Positions 1 through 9,939 are shown, numbered from the stretch's first letter. The stretch: DNA of 64,000 nucleotides from Niabella pedocola (GCF_021044425.1 NZ_JAJNEC010000005.1:2542001-2606000); one strand, 5' to 3'. Notes: a model not told the origin generated them from the letters alone. Numbers and translations: made by a program.

Positions 1-939
1 CTGAAGGTTGAAGGGTTTGGAGATACCAGTGTGCACGATATTCAGATCATTTCGGTAGGGAAAAACGGAAAAGAATCATCGCCGCAAACGATTGCCATCC
101 GCCCCCTTACGCCGCCGGTTTTAAAGACATTTCAGTCATTGAAACTTGCTGAAACATTTGGTGGTGCAGTGGTAAAATTTCATAATGACGCTAATGCAAA
201 TCTGGCCTTAGTACTTTTGGCTGATTCTACGGGAAGAAACGACTGGTATACGGTAAACACCTTTTTTACCAAGGCCGATTCAGGCAACTTCTCGGCAAGA
301 GGCTTTCCGCCTGCCCCCAAGAATTTTGCTGTATACGTAAGGGATCGTTGGAACAATAAATCAGATACAATTTTAAGGAACCTGATTCCCCTGGAAGAAT
401 CCTTGTTACCCAAGCCGTTTACCGAAATCCGCCTGCCTACAGATAACTGGCAGGGTCATACATTTAGCAGCGTCTTGCATCCAATGCCGATGCTTTGGGA
501 TAATATCGTAAATAACTCTGCTAACTGCTTCCATACGGTTCCCGGTTCAGGAGTACCTTCCTGGTTTACTTTTGACCTTAAAAATAAATTTATATTGAGT
601 CGCTTTAAGCTCTACCATAGAGGGGGATCGGGTTTGTATTATGCCAATGCAGATATAAAGACCTTCGAAATATGGGGAAGCAATAATCCCAACTCGGACG
701 GGACCTGGGCCAGCTGGGATTCTATAGCAACGTTTAATTCGTATAAGCCGTCGGGTTTACCCCTGGGGCAGGTAAATACAGATGATAACCAGTTTGCCGT
801 TGTAAATGGAGAGGACTTTGATATGCCACTGGGAATTTCGGGGTACCGATATCTGCGGTTCAAAATTGTACAGGTATGGGGCGCCGTTCAGATGATGTAT
901 ATTTCTGAGTTAACCTTTTGGGGTAAACAAATACAATGA
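1..939 (+). CDS. DUF5126/DUF5000 domain protein of a SusCD-type locus, 5'-truncated
   Basis: The frame is open from base 1, so the N-terminus (normally a lipobox and a DUF4959 domain) lies outside the window. The visible 312 residues fit the end of DUF4959, then DUF5126 (about 35-140), then a discoidin-like DUF5000 domain (about 140-312) rich in aromatic residues, with the typical ending ISELTFWGK. Proteins of this build are encoded beside SusC/SusD pairs and are thought to bind glycans at the cell surface. It is followed 25 nt later by a DUF4998 lipoprotein, another usual partner. The family call rests on overall pattern; no substrate can be inferred. Confidence 0.8.
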   Translation: MKVEGFGDTSVHDIQIISVGKNGKESSPQTIAIRPLTPPVLKTFQSLKLAETFGGAVVKFHNDANANLALVLLADSTGRNDWYTVNTFFTKADSGNFSARGFPPAPKNFAVYVRDRWNNKSDTILRNLIPLEESLLPKPFTEIRLPTDNWQGHTFSSVLHPMPMLWDNIVNNSANCFHTVPGSGVPSWFTFDLKNKFILSRFKLYHRGGSGLYYANADIKTFEIWGSNNPNSDGTWASWDSIATFNSYKPSGLPLGQVNTDDNQFAVVNGEDFDMPLGISGYRYLRFKIVQVWGAVQMMYISELTFWGKQIQ

Positions 940-964
940 TTTAATAGCAGTTTAAACAAAGGAT

Positions 965-1651
965 ATGTTGAACAAAAAAAAATCTTTTCTGATTGCATCG
1001 GCGATTGCCTTTTTAGCGGTTTTGGCAGCCTGTCAAAAAATGGATGACACCTACCGGCAGTTTGTAGTACCGGATGGCTTAGTTTACGTTGGTAAAGCAG
1101 ATCCCATATTTTTAAATTCTGGTCAGCGCCGGGTAAAAATCAGCTGGTTAAGAGGGACTGATCAGAAGGCGGTTATGGCACGGATATACTGGAACAACAA
1201 AGCCGACTCCATTGATGTTCCCATCAATGTTACCAATGCACGGGATACAGTATCGGTTATAATCAACAATCTGGAGGAAGGCTCCTACACGTTTAACATT
1301 TATACCCGGGATGCCAATAACAATACATCTATAAGGGTGGATGCGCAAACTTCTTCTTACGACTCTACGTATACAAAATCGCTGCTGAACCGGGTAATTA
1401 CCGGGATAAAGAAAAGTGTGGATACTGCTGTGGTTACCATGGTACCGGCCAGTATAACAGTAATCGGTACCCGGTTCTCTTATATTAATAAGCAGGGCGG
1501 GCGAACTGATACACTCGTTACCGGGGATGTGCTGGACGCAAAACTGTTAAACATGAATAAGGATACGGTATTCAGCTACATAACATTGTACAAACCTGAC
1601 ACAACCTGCCTGGATTTGTTTTATTCACCACTGAAAAATTATCCGCGTTAA
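965..1651 (+). CDS. DUF4998 domain-containing lipoprotein
   Basis: This 228-residue protein starts with a lysine-rich signal peptide and a lipobox ending LAAC (lipidated Cys at residue 23), so it should be a lipoprotein, probably surface exposed. The body is beta-rich and follows the DUF4998 pattern: an early VKISW strand, then a YTFNIYTRD segment typical of fibronectin-like folds. It sits 25 nt after the DUF5126/DUF5000 gene in the same direction and probably closes the same polysaccharide-utilisation operon. Its stop lies only 8 nt from the stop of a convergent gene. Function unknown; glycan binding or display is inferred from context. Confidence 0.8.
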   Translation: MLNKKKSFLIASAIAFLAVLAACQKMDDTYRQFVVPDGLVYVGKADPIFLNSGQRRVKISWLRGTDQKAVMARIYWNNKADSIDVPINVTNARDTVSVIINNLEEGSYTFNIYTRDANNNTSIRVDAQTSSYDSTYTKSLLNRVITGIKKSVDTAVVTMVPASITVIGTRFSYINKQGGRTDTLVTGDVLDAKLLNMNKDTVFSYITLYKPDTTCLDLFYSPLKNYPR

Positions 1652-1659
1652 ATAGCCGC

Positions 1660-2433
1660 CTAGTACTCCAGGTCCTCATCCCCGGTTAAGCCTTCCTTCC
1701 ACATAGGAGGTGGCAATAAGCCTAGCTTGAACCGTTCATATGATTTTTTGATATACTCGTGAAAGGTATAATCATTTACCCGGTTGGTAAAAAGATAGCT
1801 GGGCTGATACAGCGCCATAAAACTATTGATGACGCTGTCTTCTGTCATGCCCGTAATGCGGCGGATGAGCGCCTTGCTGAACCGGTAACGGATATAGGCA
1901 TCCTGTTCGTCGGCAATTAGTTTATCGCGGAACCGGGTCAGCTTCCGGGTTCGCCCAAAGCGGAAGGCATTGATGATCCCATCCAGGTCAAAAGCTGCAC
2001 CAAAGCCGTCCGTTACCGTCATGGTGGAAAGCCCCGGTTTCTGGAAATCGAAATACTTCCGGTAAGTCTCCCGGTTGTCCAGCGAATCCAGGCGATAGTC
2101 GCGGTTGCGGACCTTTACCTCCGGAAGGTCCGGGATGCTGATGCGCAGCGAAATATCAAACGCATAGGGGATGGTGATACCGGACACCGGAAATTTCCGG
2201 GTTGGCTTATTCAGGTAACTGAACCAAATAGAGTCCTGCGGACGTACCTGGATGCTGTAACTTCCGTCGGGGCCGGTCATGGTGCCGGTTCCGGAACTGG
2301 TCAATACAGAAACCAGCGGTACGGGAGTCCGGCCCAAACTGTCATAAACATTCCCTTTGATCTGTATCTGCGCTTCTGAGCTAAGAAATGCAGGTAACAG
2401 CCCCAATATAAATATGGCCCTTAAAGTATTCAA
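1660..2433 (-). CDS. Secreted protein with CarboxypepD_reg-like domain
   Basis: The 257-residue product has an N-terminal signal peptide (cleavage near SEAQ, residues 19-22), then a domain of about 80 residues that matches the carboxypeptidase regulatory-like fold found at the front of TonB-dependent receptors (IKGNVYDSLGRTPVPLVSV, then GPDGSY). The rest is charged and unassigned; no barrel follows, so this is not a receptor. The only in-frame start is TTG at 2433, because an in-frame stop lies 3 nt upstream of it. It converges on the DUF4998 gene. Role unknown; an envelope or adhesion protein is possible. Confidence 0.72.
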   Translation of the reverse strand: MNTLRAIFILGLLPAFLSSEAQIQIKGNVYDSLGRTPVPLVSVLTSSGTGTMTGPDGSYSIQVRPQDSIWFSYLNKPTRKFPVSGITIPYAFDISLRISIPDLPEVKVRNRDYRLDSLDNRETYRKYFDFQKPGLSTMTVTDGFGAAFDLDGIINAFRFGRTRKLTRFRDKLIADEQDAYIRYRFSKALIRRITGMTEDSVINSFMALYQPSYLFTNRVNDYTFHEYIKKSYERFKLGLLPPPMWKEGLTGDEDLEY

Positions 2434-2528
2434 TGCTTACATTTATGACAATTGTGACTACCGGTTGGTTGGACGGCAAAGCAAGGAAAGAATTTGCAAA
2501 AACTATGGTAAAGTCTTTTTGTGAACGA

Positions 2529-2563
2529 ATGCTAAATAGCGGATAGTAAATAAGCGGCTGGTG
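2529..2563. repeat. Possible 7-nt-period repeat (short, weak)
   Basis: The AT-rich spacer between purN and the preceding minus-strand gene contains words AATAGCG, GATAGTA, AATAAGC and GGCTGGT at a 7-nt step. It resembles the clearer heptad tracts elsewhere in the window but is short enough to be chance. Confidence 0.35.
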
Positions 2564-2653
2564 CTGCGTTGCACGTTTAAGGATTGAACCCCGTTTACTG
2601 CTTTGGTGACTGTGAACTACTTTTCCCGGCTCCCTATTCCGCTGGCCCGTACT

Positions 2654-3226
2654 TTATAACTCTTTCAGGATCAAACGCTCCACCACCGGTGCAAAATGCT
2701 GGTGTTCCAGGAAATGAACTTTCTGCGCCAGGGACTCCGGAGTGTCAGACCCGGATATCAGGCAGGTGGTTTGAAAAATAGTGGCACCATGATCATAATG
2801 CTCATCTACAAAATGGATCGTGATCCCGCTTTCCTTTTCTTTGGCTGCAATAACGGCTTCGTGTACAAAATGGCCGTACATGCCCTTACCGCCGTATTTA
2901 GGTAAAAGCGCCGGGTGTATATTAATAATATGTTGCGGAAAGGCTTCGATCAGGGTTGTGGGTATTTTTAACAGAAAACCGGCCAAAACGATAAAATCAA
3001 TGCCTTTTTCTCGCAATTTTTGCGGAAATTCCGCTGATTGGAGCGATAAACGGTCTGTGAGCAGCAGCTCGATCCCCTCGGCTCCGGCAATGTTGGTAAC
3101 TCCTGCCCCGGGTTTATTACATACAATTAAGGAAACCCGGGCAAATGCATGATCCCGGAAATAGTCAATCAGCTTTTGTGCATTGGAACCCGCACCGCTG
3201 GCAAAAATGGCGATCTTCTTTTTCAT
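2654..3226 (-). CDS. purN: Phosphoribosylglycinamide formyltransferase
   Basis: Transfers a formyl group from 10-formyltetrahydrofolate to GAR, the third step of cytoplasmic de novo purine synthesis. The 190-residue length is normal. Diagnostic motifs are the N-terminal KKIAIFASGAGSNAQ loop that holds the GAR phosphate, the catalytic block INIHPALLPKYGGKGMYG with the Asn and His of the active site, and the later HFVDEHYDHGATI segment with the catalytic Asp. The ATG start gives the expected N-terminus. It is a stand-alone gene with no other pur gene nearby. Stop to stop or start spacing gives no sign of an operon. Confidence 0.95.
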   Translation of the reverse strand: MKKKIAIFASGAGSNAQKLIDYFRDHAFARVSLIVCNKPGAGVTNIAGAEGIELLLTDRLSLQSAEFPQKLREKGIDFIVLAGFLLKIPTTLIEAFPQHIINIHPALLPKYGGKGMYGHFVHEAVIAAKEKESGITIHFVDEHYDHGATIFQTTCLISGSDTPESLAQKVHFLEHQHFAPVVERLILKEL

Positions 3227-3654
3227 ATTAAAGGATCAAATATTTTACAATTTACGGAGTTCACCAAAAAACCTTTGCAAATAGCCGGCAACAGGTCGCA
3301 AATGCACGGATATTTTTAAAAATGAGTAAAAAAAGACCGGATGAGGACCTTTTTGTAAACGACGGTTGTTTACGACCGCCAAAACTGTTGCAAAACAGGA
3401 GGCTACGGGGAGCATGGCCTGTTCGTGCCGCTTAAACGGTTCTAAATCCGTAGATTAATTACAGTCGTTTGTATGTAAGGTTCAAAAGTTGATGCAGATC
3501 AAGAATGGTGCTAGACAGACTGGATGTGAACAACTCAGCTGCATGATAAACCGATGACTTTTTAATGACAAAGATTTTTTCAATTGAAAAAAATACACCT
3601 GAAAATCGGCTGAAACACAGTCTGGTAGCGGGTTTAAAAAATTTATAAAATGTT
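3227..3654. other. Non-coding stretch upstream of the respiratory operon
   Basis: No convincing gene lies between purN and the act operon promoter. A 70-residue minus-strand open frame at 3459-3671 has no signal, motif or ribosome site and overlaps the promoter. A small inverted repeat, GTAAAC (3355-3360) with GTTTAC (3368-3373), is the only local structure seen. The stretch is AT-rich and could hold regulatory sites for the 15-kb operon. Confidence 0.5.
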
Positions 3655-3685
3655 GTTGTTTTGTTAAGCACGACCCTTATTTTTG
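3655..3685 (+). promoter_or_regulatory. Promoter of the act-cox operon
   Basis: A Bacteroidota-type promoter is visible: GTTG at 3655-3658, a 19-nt spacer, and the -7 element TATTTTTG (TAnnTTTG) at 3678-3685. Transcription would start near 3691, leaving a leader of about 40 nt before the actA ATG at 3732. Inferred from the known consensus. Confidence 0.65.
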
Positions 3686-3731
3686 CAGTTGATCAGAGAC
3701 ATTTATCCACATTTTTAGATTTAATGCGTTT

Positions 3732-5024
3732 ATGACTATTTCTAAGTATATAATTAACCGATTCTTCTTAATTATACTAACGCTTTTCACTCTTTCCTGG
3801 TTTAATTCAATTGCTGCACAAGACGCTGATGGTAAACAGTTGTTTCTCGCCAAGTGCGCCTCTTGTCATGCTCCTGATATGAAGTCAAATAGTACAGGTC
3901 CTGCGCTGTTTGGAATCGAAGGCCAGTGGGAAGATAAAGGCAAACTGCATGAATGGATCCGGAATAACCAGAAACTGATTGCTTCCGGCTATCCGAAGGC
4001 TGTAGAAACATCTAAATTGACGGCCAGTGTGATGCAGACGTTTCCGGATCTTACTGATCCTCAAATAGATGCGATCTTAAAATACATCGATGACAAAGGA
4101 AGTGGCAAACTGGATGCAGGAAAAGGCGAAGGCGCCGGTGCAGCAGGTGCTGCAGCCGGAGATAGCGGTTCCAGCCAGCACCCCTTATTATATGGTATCA
4201 TTACCCTGATCCTTGCCCTGGCGGCACTCATCCTGATCTTTGTAAACAAGAACCTGAGAAAGATCTCTGATGATACTGAAGGCAAAAAGAGCCCTGAAGC
4301 CGTTCCGTTCCTGCAAAACAAGATCTACCTGGCCACTGCAGCGATCCTGTTGTTCATTGTTGGCGGTTACTTTACCACAAAAGCGATGATCAACATGAAC
4401 CGGCAGAAAAATTACGAACCCCGGCAGCCGATCTTCTACTCGCATAAAGTACACGCCGGCATCAACCAGATCAACTGTTTATACTGTCATGGCAACGCAT
4501 GGGAAAGCAAAACAGCGGCGGTGCCTTCGGTGAATGTGTGTATGAACTGTCATAAAACGATCCAGAAATACAACGGCCCTGAGCTGAAAGATAAATACGG
4601 CAATGCCATCGATGGTTCAGCAGAAATTGCAAAACTGTATGAGTATGCCGGTTTTAACCCTCAAAACCCGGATGCATGGGATCCCAATAAAGCAAAACCG
4701 ATCGATTGGGTAAAGATCCATAACCTTCCTGACCACGTTTACTTTAACCACAGCCAACACGTAAGAGTGGGTAACGTACAGTGCCAGACCTGTCATGGGG
4801 AAATCAACCAGATGGACGAGGTACACCAGTTTGCTGAGCTGAGCATGGGATGGTGCGTAAACTGTCACCGTGAAACCAAAGTGAACTTTAACGTGGATTC
4901 TACCAGCGGTAACCAGTTTTACAGTATTTACGAGAAGTTCCATAACGACATCAAATCAGGTAAAATGGACAGCGTGACCGTGAAAGATATCGGTGGTCTG
5001 GAGTGTCAGAAGTGTCACTATTAA
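3732..5024 (+). CDS. actA: Alternative complex III subunit A, multihaem cytochrome c
   Basis: ActA carries electrons from the ActB iron-sulfur clusters toward the terminal oxidase in alternative complex III, the quinol:cytochrome c oxidoreductase that replaces bc1 in Bacteroidota. The 430 residues comprise a signal/anchor (1-30), a mono-haem domain with CASCH at 42-46, a Gly/Ala-rich linker (130-148), two membrane segments (about 151-171 and 197-215), and a pentahaem domain with CXXCH at 249, 270, 351, 375 and 425. That makes six haem sites, because a mono-haem module is fused in front of the pentahaem core. First gene of the operon; actB follows after 73 nt. Confidence 0.93.
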   Translation: MTISKYIINRFFLIILTLFTLSWFNSIAAQDADGKQLFLAKCASCHAPDMKSNSTGPALFGIEGQWEDKGKLHEWIRNNQKLIASGYPKAVETSKLTASVMQTFPDLTDPQIDAILKYIDDKGSGKLDAGKGEGAGAAGAAAGDSGSSQHPLLYGIITLILALAALILIFVNKNLRKISDDTEGKKSPEAVPFLQNKIYLATAAILLFIVGGYFTTKAMINMNRQKNYEPRQPIFYSHKVHAGINQINCLYCHGNAWESKTAAVPSVNVCMNCHKTIQKYNGPELKDKYGNAIDGSAEIAKLYEYAGFNPQNPDAWDPNKAKPIDWVKIHNLPDHVYFNHSQHVRVGNVQCQTCHGEINQMDEVHQFAELSMGWCVNCHRETKVNFNVDSTSGNQFYSIYEKFHNDIKSGKMDSVTVKDIGGLECQKCHY

Positions 5025-5097
5025 AAGAGTGCGGGAGCGCGTATCATACCACTCCCCAGCGAATGCGTAAATTTTCAAAATATTCAAACAGAGATAA

Positions 5098-8000
5098 ATG
5101 AGCAATAAATACTGGCAGGGTTTCGGCGAATTAAATGATTCCGAAAAGTTTCAAAAGCGGGTTCAGGATGAGTTTCGTGATGAACTCCCTTTTGAAGATT
5201 TTGACAGTAAAGGTTTAATGGATGCGAAGGCACCCAGAAGAGATTTCTTAAAATACCTGGGTTTCAGTACTGCTGCAGCAACATTGGCAGCAAGCTGTAA
5301 TACCAAAGTGCGGGAAGCCATTCCTTATGGAAATAAGCCCGATAACCTGATTCCTGGTGAAGCAAAATATTATGCTACCACCTTTACACAGGGTGGGGAT
5401 GCGGTTCCGGTTATTGCCAAAGTACGTGATGGCCGCCCGATCAAAATAGAAGGGAACGACTATCTTTCTGCCACCAACGGCGGTACCTCTGCCCGGGTGC
5501 AGGCTTCGGTGTTGGATCTTTATGATATGCACCGGCTGCGTTTCCCTCAACGTAAAGTGGGCAATAAGTTTGAGGAAAGCATGTACGATGTGCTGGATAA
5601 GACCATTGCTGGGGAACTGGCTACAGCTAATTCGATTGTGCTGTTAACAAGCACCATCAACTCCCCGTCTACGTTGGAGCTGATTGCAAAAAATCCAAAG
5701 ATCCGCCTTGTACAATACGATGCGGTGAGCTATAATGGTATCCTCCTGGCCAATGAAGTATCAGGCTTCGGACGGAAAATACCCTCTTACAAATTTGACC
5801 AGGCGTCCGTAATTGTGAGCCTGGGAGCCGATTTCCTGGGTACCTGGCTGAGCAGCGAGGAAAATGCCGCAGGTTATGCCAAAGGAAGAAGGATCGACGA
5901 AAAGAACCCGGCAATGAGTAAACATTACCAGTTTGAGTCGTTCCTGAGCTTAACCGGTTCCAATGCCGACGAGCGTTTTACACATCGTCCTTCTCAAACC
6001 GGTGCGGTAGCACTGGCATTGCTGGCAGCAGTAGGTGGCGGGGTTGCAGCTCCTGCAATAACCGACGCCAAACTGAATGCAGGCATTGCTAAAGTAGCCG
6101 GCGAGCTGAAAGCAGCTGCGGGTAAGGCCCTGGTGGTTTGCGGCAGCAATGATGTAAACATCCAGGTAGTTGTAAATGCGATCAATAATGCCATCGGCGC
6201 GTATGGTACCACGATCGATTGGTCCAGAGCCGATCAGTCCCGCAAAGGAACCGATAAAGAATTTGCAGATCTGCTGGCTCAGATGGAAGGCGGACAGGTA
6301 GATGCGCTGCTGATCCACGAAGCCAACCCTGTTTACGATTATTTCGACGGCAAACGCTTTGCCAGCGCTTTATCAAAAATTAAGACCACGGTTTCTTTCG
6401 GGTATCGCATGGACGAAACCACTGAACTGTGTAAATACATCCTGCCTGCTCCCCATTATTTGGAAAGCTGGGGCGATGCAGAACCTAAAACCGGTGTTTA
6501 CAGCTTTATCCAACCTACTATTTTCCCGTTATTCAAAACCCGTCCTTTTCAAACTTCTTTATTGAAATGGAGCGGCAGTGCAGAAGATTATGACACGTAT
6601 GTGAAGAACTACTGGCACCAGAAAGCGGGTAGTGAAACGGCGTATCACAAAGCACTGGAGAATGGCGTACTGGAAGATGCTGCCAGCGGTACAGGCTCCT
6701 TTAACGGAGGTGTGGTGGCTGCAGCGGCTACCGCTATTGCTGCACACCCGGCCGGTGGAAAAGATGAACTGGTACTTTATGAAAAAGTTTCCATCGGGCC
6801 TGGTTATGGTGCGGTGAACCCCTGGTTACAGGAATTACCGGATGCGGTTTCCAAGGCAAACTGGGGCAGCTATGCGCTGATATCCATACCCAAGGCTAAG
6901 GAACTGGGTATTGTAACCGATGTGGATTATGAATATTACCCGGATAAACCGGTGATCAAAATAAGCGACGGCAAGAACACTATTGAACTGCCGATCCTTG
7001 TTACACCGGGTATGAATGCCAATACCATTGCAGTGGCAATCGGTTATGGCCGCGGCGAAAAGCTGGGCAGAACTGCAGCCGGGGTAGGTGTGAATATGTT
7101 TCCTTTTGCCTCCATGGCAAAAGACGGAAGCGGCATCAACTACTTCGTTACCAATATAACGGTTTCAAATACCGGTAGAAAAGAAAAGATCGCACAAACA
7201 CAGATCCATAATTCCTATGAAGGGCGTGTGGAAGTTGTGCGTGAAACCAGTCTGGCAACCTATCGCAAAAAACCCAACGAGATCCTGGATTTCCGCAATA
7301 AGCTGGTAGAGAACTACGCAAAAAATACCGGCGATTTCAGAAAAGAGGCAACCCTTTATGGGGATCATGAGAAGCCCGGTATCAAGTGGGGAATGAATAT
7401 TGATATGAACGCCTGCACCGGCTGTAGCGCCTGTGTGGTGGCATGTCATGCAGAAAATAACGTACCGGTGGTAGGAAAGAGCGAGGTATTGCGTTACCAC
7501 GATATGCACTGGCTGCGTATCGACCGCTATTTCGTAAGCGATGACAAAGATCCCGATAACCTGAAAGGGGTGGTATTCCAGCCAATGCTTTGCCAGCATT
7601 GCGACAATGCTCCCTGTGAGAACGTTTGTCCGGTAGCGGCTACCAACCACAGCTCAGAAGGGATCAACCAGATGGCATACAACCGTTGTATCGGTACCCG
7701 TTACTGCGCCAACAACTGTCCGTTTAAAGTACGTCGCTTTAACTGGGCCGACTATACCGGAGCGGATTCCTTCCCGAATAACCAGGATCAGAAACTGGTA
7801 GGCGTGCTGGATCCCGTGGTACACCAGATGAACGATGCCGTAAGCCGTATGGTGCTGAACCCGGATGTTACAGTGCGTTCCAGAGGGGTAATGGAAAAAT
7901 GTTCTTTCTGTATCCAGCGTCTGCAACACGCAAAACTGGATGCGAAGAAAGAGAACCGTCCGCTGAAAGACGGCGAAGCAAAAACTGCTTGTCAGCAGGC

Positions 8001-8277
8001 TTGTTCTACCAATGCAATCGTATTTGGTGATGCAAGAGATATGCACAGCGCTATCAGCCAGGTGCGGTTAAATAATCCGCAGCGCCTGTTCTACTCGCTG
8101 GAGCAATTGCACGTATTGCCAAACGTAAGTTACTTCTCTAAGATCCGGAATACAGATGAGATCATCGGAGGCAATGAGCATGGAGCAGAAGGGCACGGTG
8201 CAGAAGGCGGTCATGGCGAAAATCATGGAGCAACAGTGCCGGCAGCAGAAAAGCATGAAGAAGCGGCACATCATTAA
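5098..8277 (+). CDS. actB: Alternative complex III subunit B, iron-sulfur/molybdopterin-like protein
   Basis: The large periplasmic subunit (1059 residues) joins a molybdopterin-oxidoreductase-like region (about 75-740), which in this family carries no molybdenum, to a ferredoxin region with four cysteine groups: CTGCSACVVAC, CQHCDNAPCENVC, CIGTRYCANNC and CSFCIQ with CQQAC. These hold the 3Fe-4S/4Fe-4S relay. A twin-arginine motif RRDFLK (47-52) followed by LAASC (Cys67) indicates Tat export and possible lipidation. The C-terminus is an odd His/Glu/Gly-rich tail of about 30 residues ending EEAAHH. It sits between actA and actC. Confidence 0.95.
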   Translation: MSNKYWQGFGELNDSEKFQKRVQDEFRDELPFEDFDSKGLMDAKAPRRDFLKYLGFSTAAATLAASCNTKVREAIPYGNKPDNLIPGEAKYYATTFTQGGDAVPVIAKVRDGRPIKIEGNDYLSATNGGTSARVQASVLDLYDMHRLRFPQRKVGNKFEESMYDVLDKTIAGELATANSIVLLTSTINSPSTLELIAKNPKIRLVQYDAVSYNGILLANEVSGFGRKIPSYKFDQASVIVSLGADFLGTWLSSEENAAGYAKGRRIDEKNPAMSKHYQFESFLSLTGSNADERFTHRPSQTGAVALALLAAVGGGVAAPAITDAKLNAGIAKVAGELKAAAGKALVVCGSNDVNIQVVVNAINNAIGAYGTTIDWSRADQSRKGTDKEFADLLAQMEGGQVDALLIHEANPVYDYFDGKRFASALSKIKTTVSFGYRMDETTELCKYILPAPHYLESWGDAEPKTGVYSFIQPTIFPLFKTRPFQTSLLKWSGSAEDYDTYVKNYWHQKAGSETAYHKALENGVLEDAASGTGSFNGGVVAAAATAIAAHPAGGKDELVLYEKVSIGPGYGAVNPWLQELPDAVSKANWGSYALISIPKAKELGIVTDVDYEYYPDKPVIKISDGKNTIELPILVTPGMNANTIAVAIGYGRGEKLGRTAAGVGVNMFPFASMAKDGSGINYFVTNITVSNTGRKEKIAQTQIHNSYEGRVEVVRETSLATYRKKPNEILDFRNKLVENYAKNTGDFRKEATLYGDHEKPGIKWGMNIDMNACTGCSACVVACHAENNVPVVGKSEVLRYHDMHWLRIDRYFVSDDKDPDNLKGVVFQPMLCQHCDNAPCENVCPVAATNHSSEGINQMAYNRCIGTRYCANNCPFKVRRFNWADYTGADSFPNNQDQKLVGVLDPVVHQMNDAVSRMVLNPDVTVRSRGVMEKCSFCIQRLQHAKLDAKKENRPLKDGEAKTACQQACSTNAIVFGDARDMHSAISQVRLNNPQRLFYSLEQLHVLPNVSYFSKIRNTDEIIGGNEHGAEGHGAEGGHGENHGATVPAAEKHEEAAHH

Positions 8278-8285
8278 TAGTAGAA

Positions 8286-8356
8286 AAGTATTAAAGTTAA
8301 AGGGTGGAAAAGTTTAGAGGAAACAACTTCAGACTTTAAACTTCAAACCTCAAACA
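8286..8356. repeat. Degenerate 7-nt-period repeat in the actB-actC spacer
   Basis: Words such as AAGTTAA, TTAAACT, TCAAACC and TCAAACA follow at a 7-nt step through almost the whole spacer, ending just before the actC ribosome-binding region. Confidence 0.6.
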
Positions 8357-8366
8357 AAATAAAAGT

Positions 8367-9812
8367 ATGTCACTAAACAGATACGAATCGCAAGTACGGG
8401 GACCATTGGTGGAAGGAAGCAAGGACTATCACCAGATTACAGAAGATATATGTCGTCCTGTGGAGGCCACTCCAAGTAAACTCTGGTGGGTTGGGTTTAT
8501 TATTTCCATTGGCTTATTGATCTTTGGTGTTGTTTCCGTTACAATGGAGGTTATGTATGGTACCGGCCAGTGGAACCTGAATAAAACCATCGGTTGGGGC
8601 TGGGATATCACCAACTTCGTATGGTGGGTAGGTATCGGTCACGCAGGAACCCTGATCTCGGCGATCCTCTTGCTGTTCCGCCAGGGATGGAGAACCGGTG
8701 TAAACCGTGCGGCGGAGGCGATGACCATCTTTGCGGTAATGTGCGCAGGACAGTTCCCCATCTGGCACATGGGCCGTGTGTGGAATGCCTTCTTCGTAAT
8801 GCCTTATCCCAATACCCGTGGTCCGCTGTGGGTAAACTTTAACTCGCCCCTGCTTTGGGACGTATTCGCGATCTCTACTTACTTTACCGTTTCTTTACTC
8901 TTCTGGTATTGCGGTCTGTTACCTGACCTGGCCACATTAAGAGACCGGGCAAAATTAAAATGGCGTAAATTATTTTATGGTGCGGCCTCTTTCGGATGGA
9001 CAGGAAGCACCAAACACTGGCAGCGTCATGAAGCATTATCGCTGGTACTGGCCGGATTAAGTACACCCCTGGTACTTTCGGTACATACCATTGTATCTTT
9101 TGACTTTGCTACCTCCGTAATTCCCGGATGGCATACAACAATCTTCCCGCCTTACTTCGTTGCGGGTGCGGTATTCTCCGGTTTTGCAATGGTGCAAACC
9201 CTGCTGCTCATTACCCGGAAGGTACTGGGCCTGGAAGAATACATTACGATGGAGCACATCGATGTAATGAACAAGGTAATTGTACTGACCGGTTCAATCG
9301 TGGGTATTGCCTACTTAACCGAGTTGTTTATTGCATGGTACAGCCATGTGGAATATGAGTGGTTCGCATTCCGCGAAAACCGGGTAAACCTCAGCAGCCC
9401 CTATGGCTGGAGCTATTACCTGATGATGGGTTGTAACGTATTATCGCCCCAGATCTTCTGGTTTAAGAAAATGCGCCGCAACCTACTGGTAACCTTCTTT
9501 ATGAGTATCCTGGTAAATATCGGTATGTGGTTCGAGCGTTTTGTGATCATCGTTACCTCTATCTACCGCGATTACCTGCCCAGCTCCTGGAGTACGTATT
9601 ATACACCTACCATCTGGGAAATCGGGTTCTATATGGGAACATTCGGATTGTTCTTTACCTGTTACTTCCTCTTCTCTAAATTCTTCCCGGTTATTGCCAT
9701 TGCGGAGATCAAGCATATCCTGAAACGCAGCGGTGACAATTTCAAAGAGCAGATGGAGAAAGACGAGAACGAGTCGCTGGAGGCATTCGAACACGCGAAC
9801 GCACACCATTAA
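8367..9812 (+). CDS. actC: Alternative complex III subunit C, NrfD/PsrC-type quinol site
   Basis: ActC is the NrfD-like integral membrane subunit that forms a quinol-binding site at the periplasmic face of complex III. The 481 residues contain about ten hydrophobic segments; the block WVGIGHAGTLISAILLLFRQ is highly characteristic of NrfD/ActC proteins and includes the His and polar residues near the quinol site. The C-terminus is charged and ends in a short His tail (HANAHH). Start ATG at 8367 comes right after a heptad repeat. The family and neighbours leave little doubt about the assignment. Confidence 0.95.
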   Translation: MSLNRYESQVRGPLVEGSKDYHQITEDICRPVEATPSKLWWVGFIISIGLLIFGVVSVTMEVMYGTGQWNLNKTIGWGWDITNFVWWVGIGHAGTLISAILLLFRQGWRTGVNRAAEAMTIFAVMCAGQFPIWHMGRVWNAFFVMPYPNTRGPLWVNFNSPLLWDVFAISTYFTVSLLFWYCGLLPDLATLRDRAKLKWRKLFYGAASFGWTGSTKHWQRHEALSLVLAGLSTPLVLSVHTIVSFDFATSVIPGWHTTIFPPYFVAGAVFSGFAMVQTLLLITRKVLGLEEYITMEHIDVMNKVIVLTGSIVGIAYLTELFIAWYSHVEYEWFAFRENRVNLSSPYGWSYYLMMGCNVLSPQIFWFKKMRRNLLVTFFMSILVNIGMWFERFVIIVTSIYRDYLPSSWSTYYTPTIWEIGFYMGTFGLFFTCYFLFSKFFPVIAIAEIKHILKRSGDNFKEQMEKDENESLEAFEHANAHH

Positions 9813-9818
9813 TAAAGG

Positions 9819-9939
9819 GTTTAAAGTTCAACGTTTAACGTTTAATGTTCAACGTTAACCGTTCAACAACTTGAAATAATAAACAGAAAGAAATAATAAG
9901 GGAAGGAGTTTGAACTTTTAAACTTTGAACCTGAAACAA
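9819..9939. repeat. Two 7-nt-period repeat tracts in the actC-actD spacer
   Basis: The tract at 9819-9874 reads as GTTTAAA, GTTCAAC, GTTTAAC, GTTTAAT, GTTCAAC, GTTAACC, GTTCAAC, an almost perfect GTTYAAC heptad series. A second tract at about 9909-9939 carries related words (TTTGAAC, CTGAAAC) with one 1-nt slip. Together they fill most of the longest gap in the operon. Confidence 0.8.

Noticed and set aside
3459..3671. 70-residue minus-strand open frame before the act operon
   Set aside because: No signal, motif or start context, and it overlaps the likely operon promoter.
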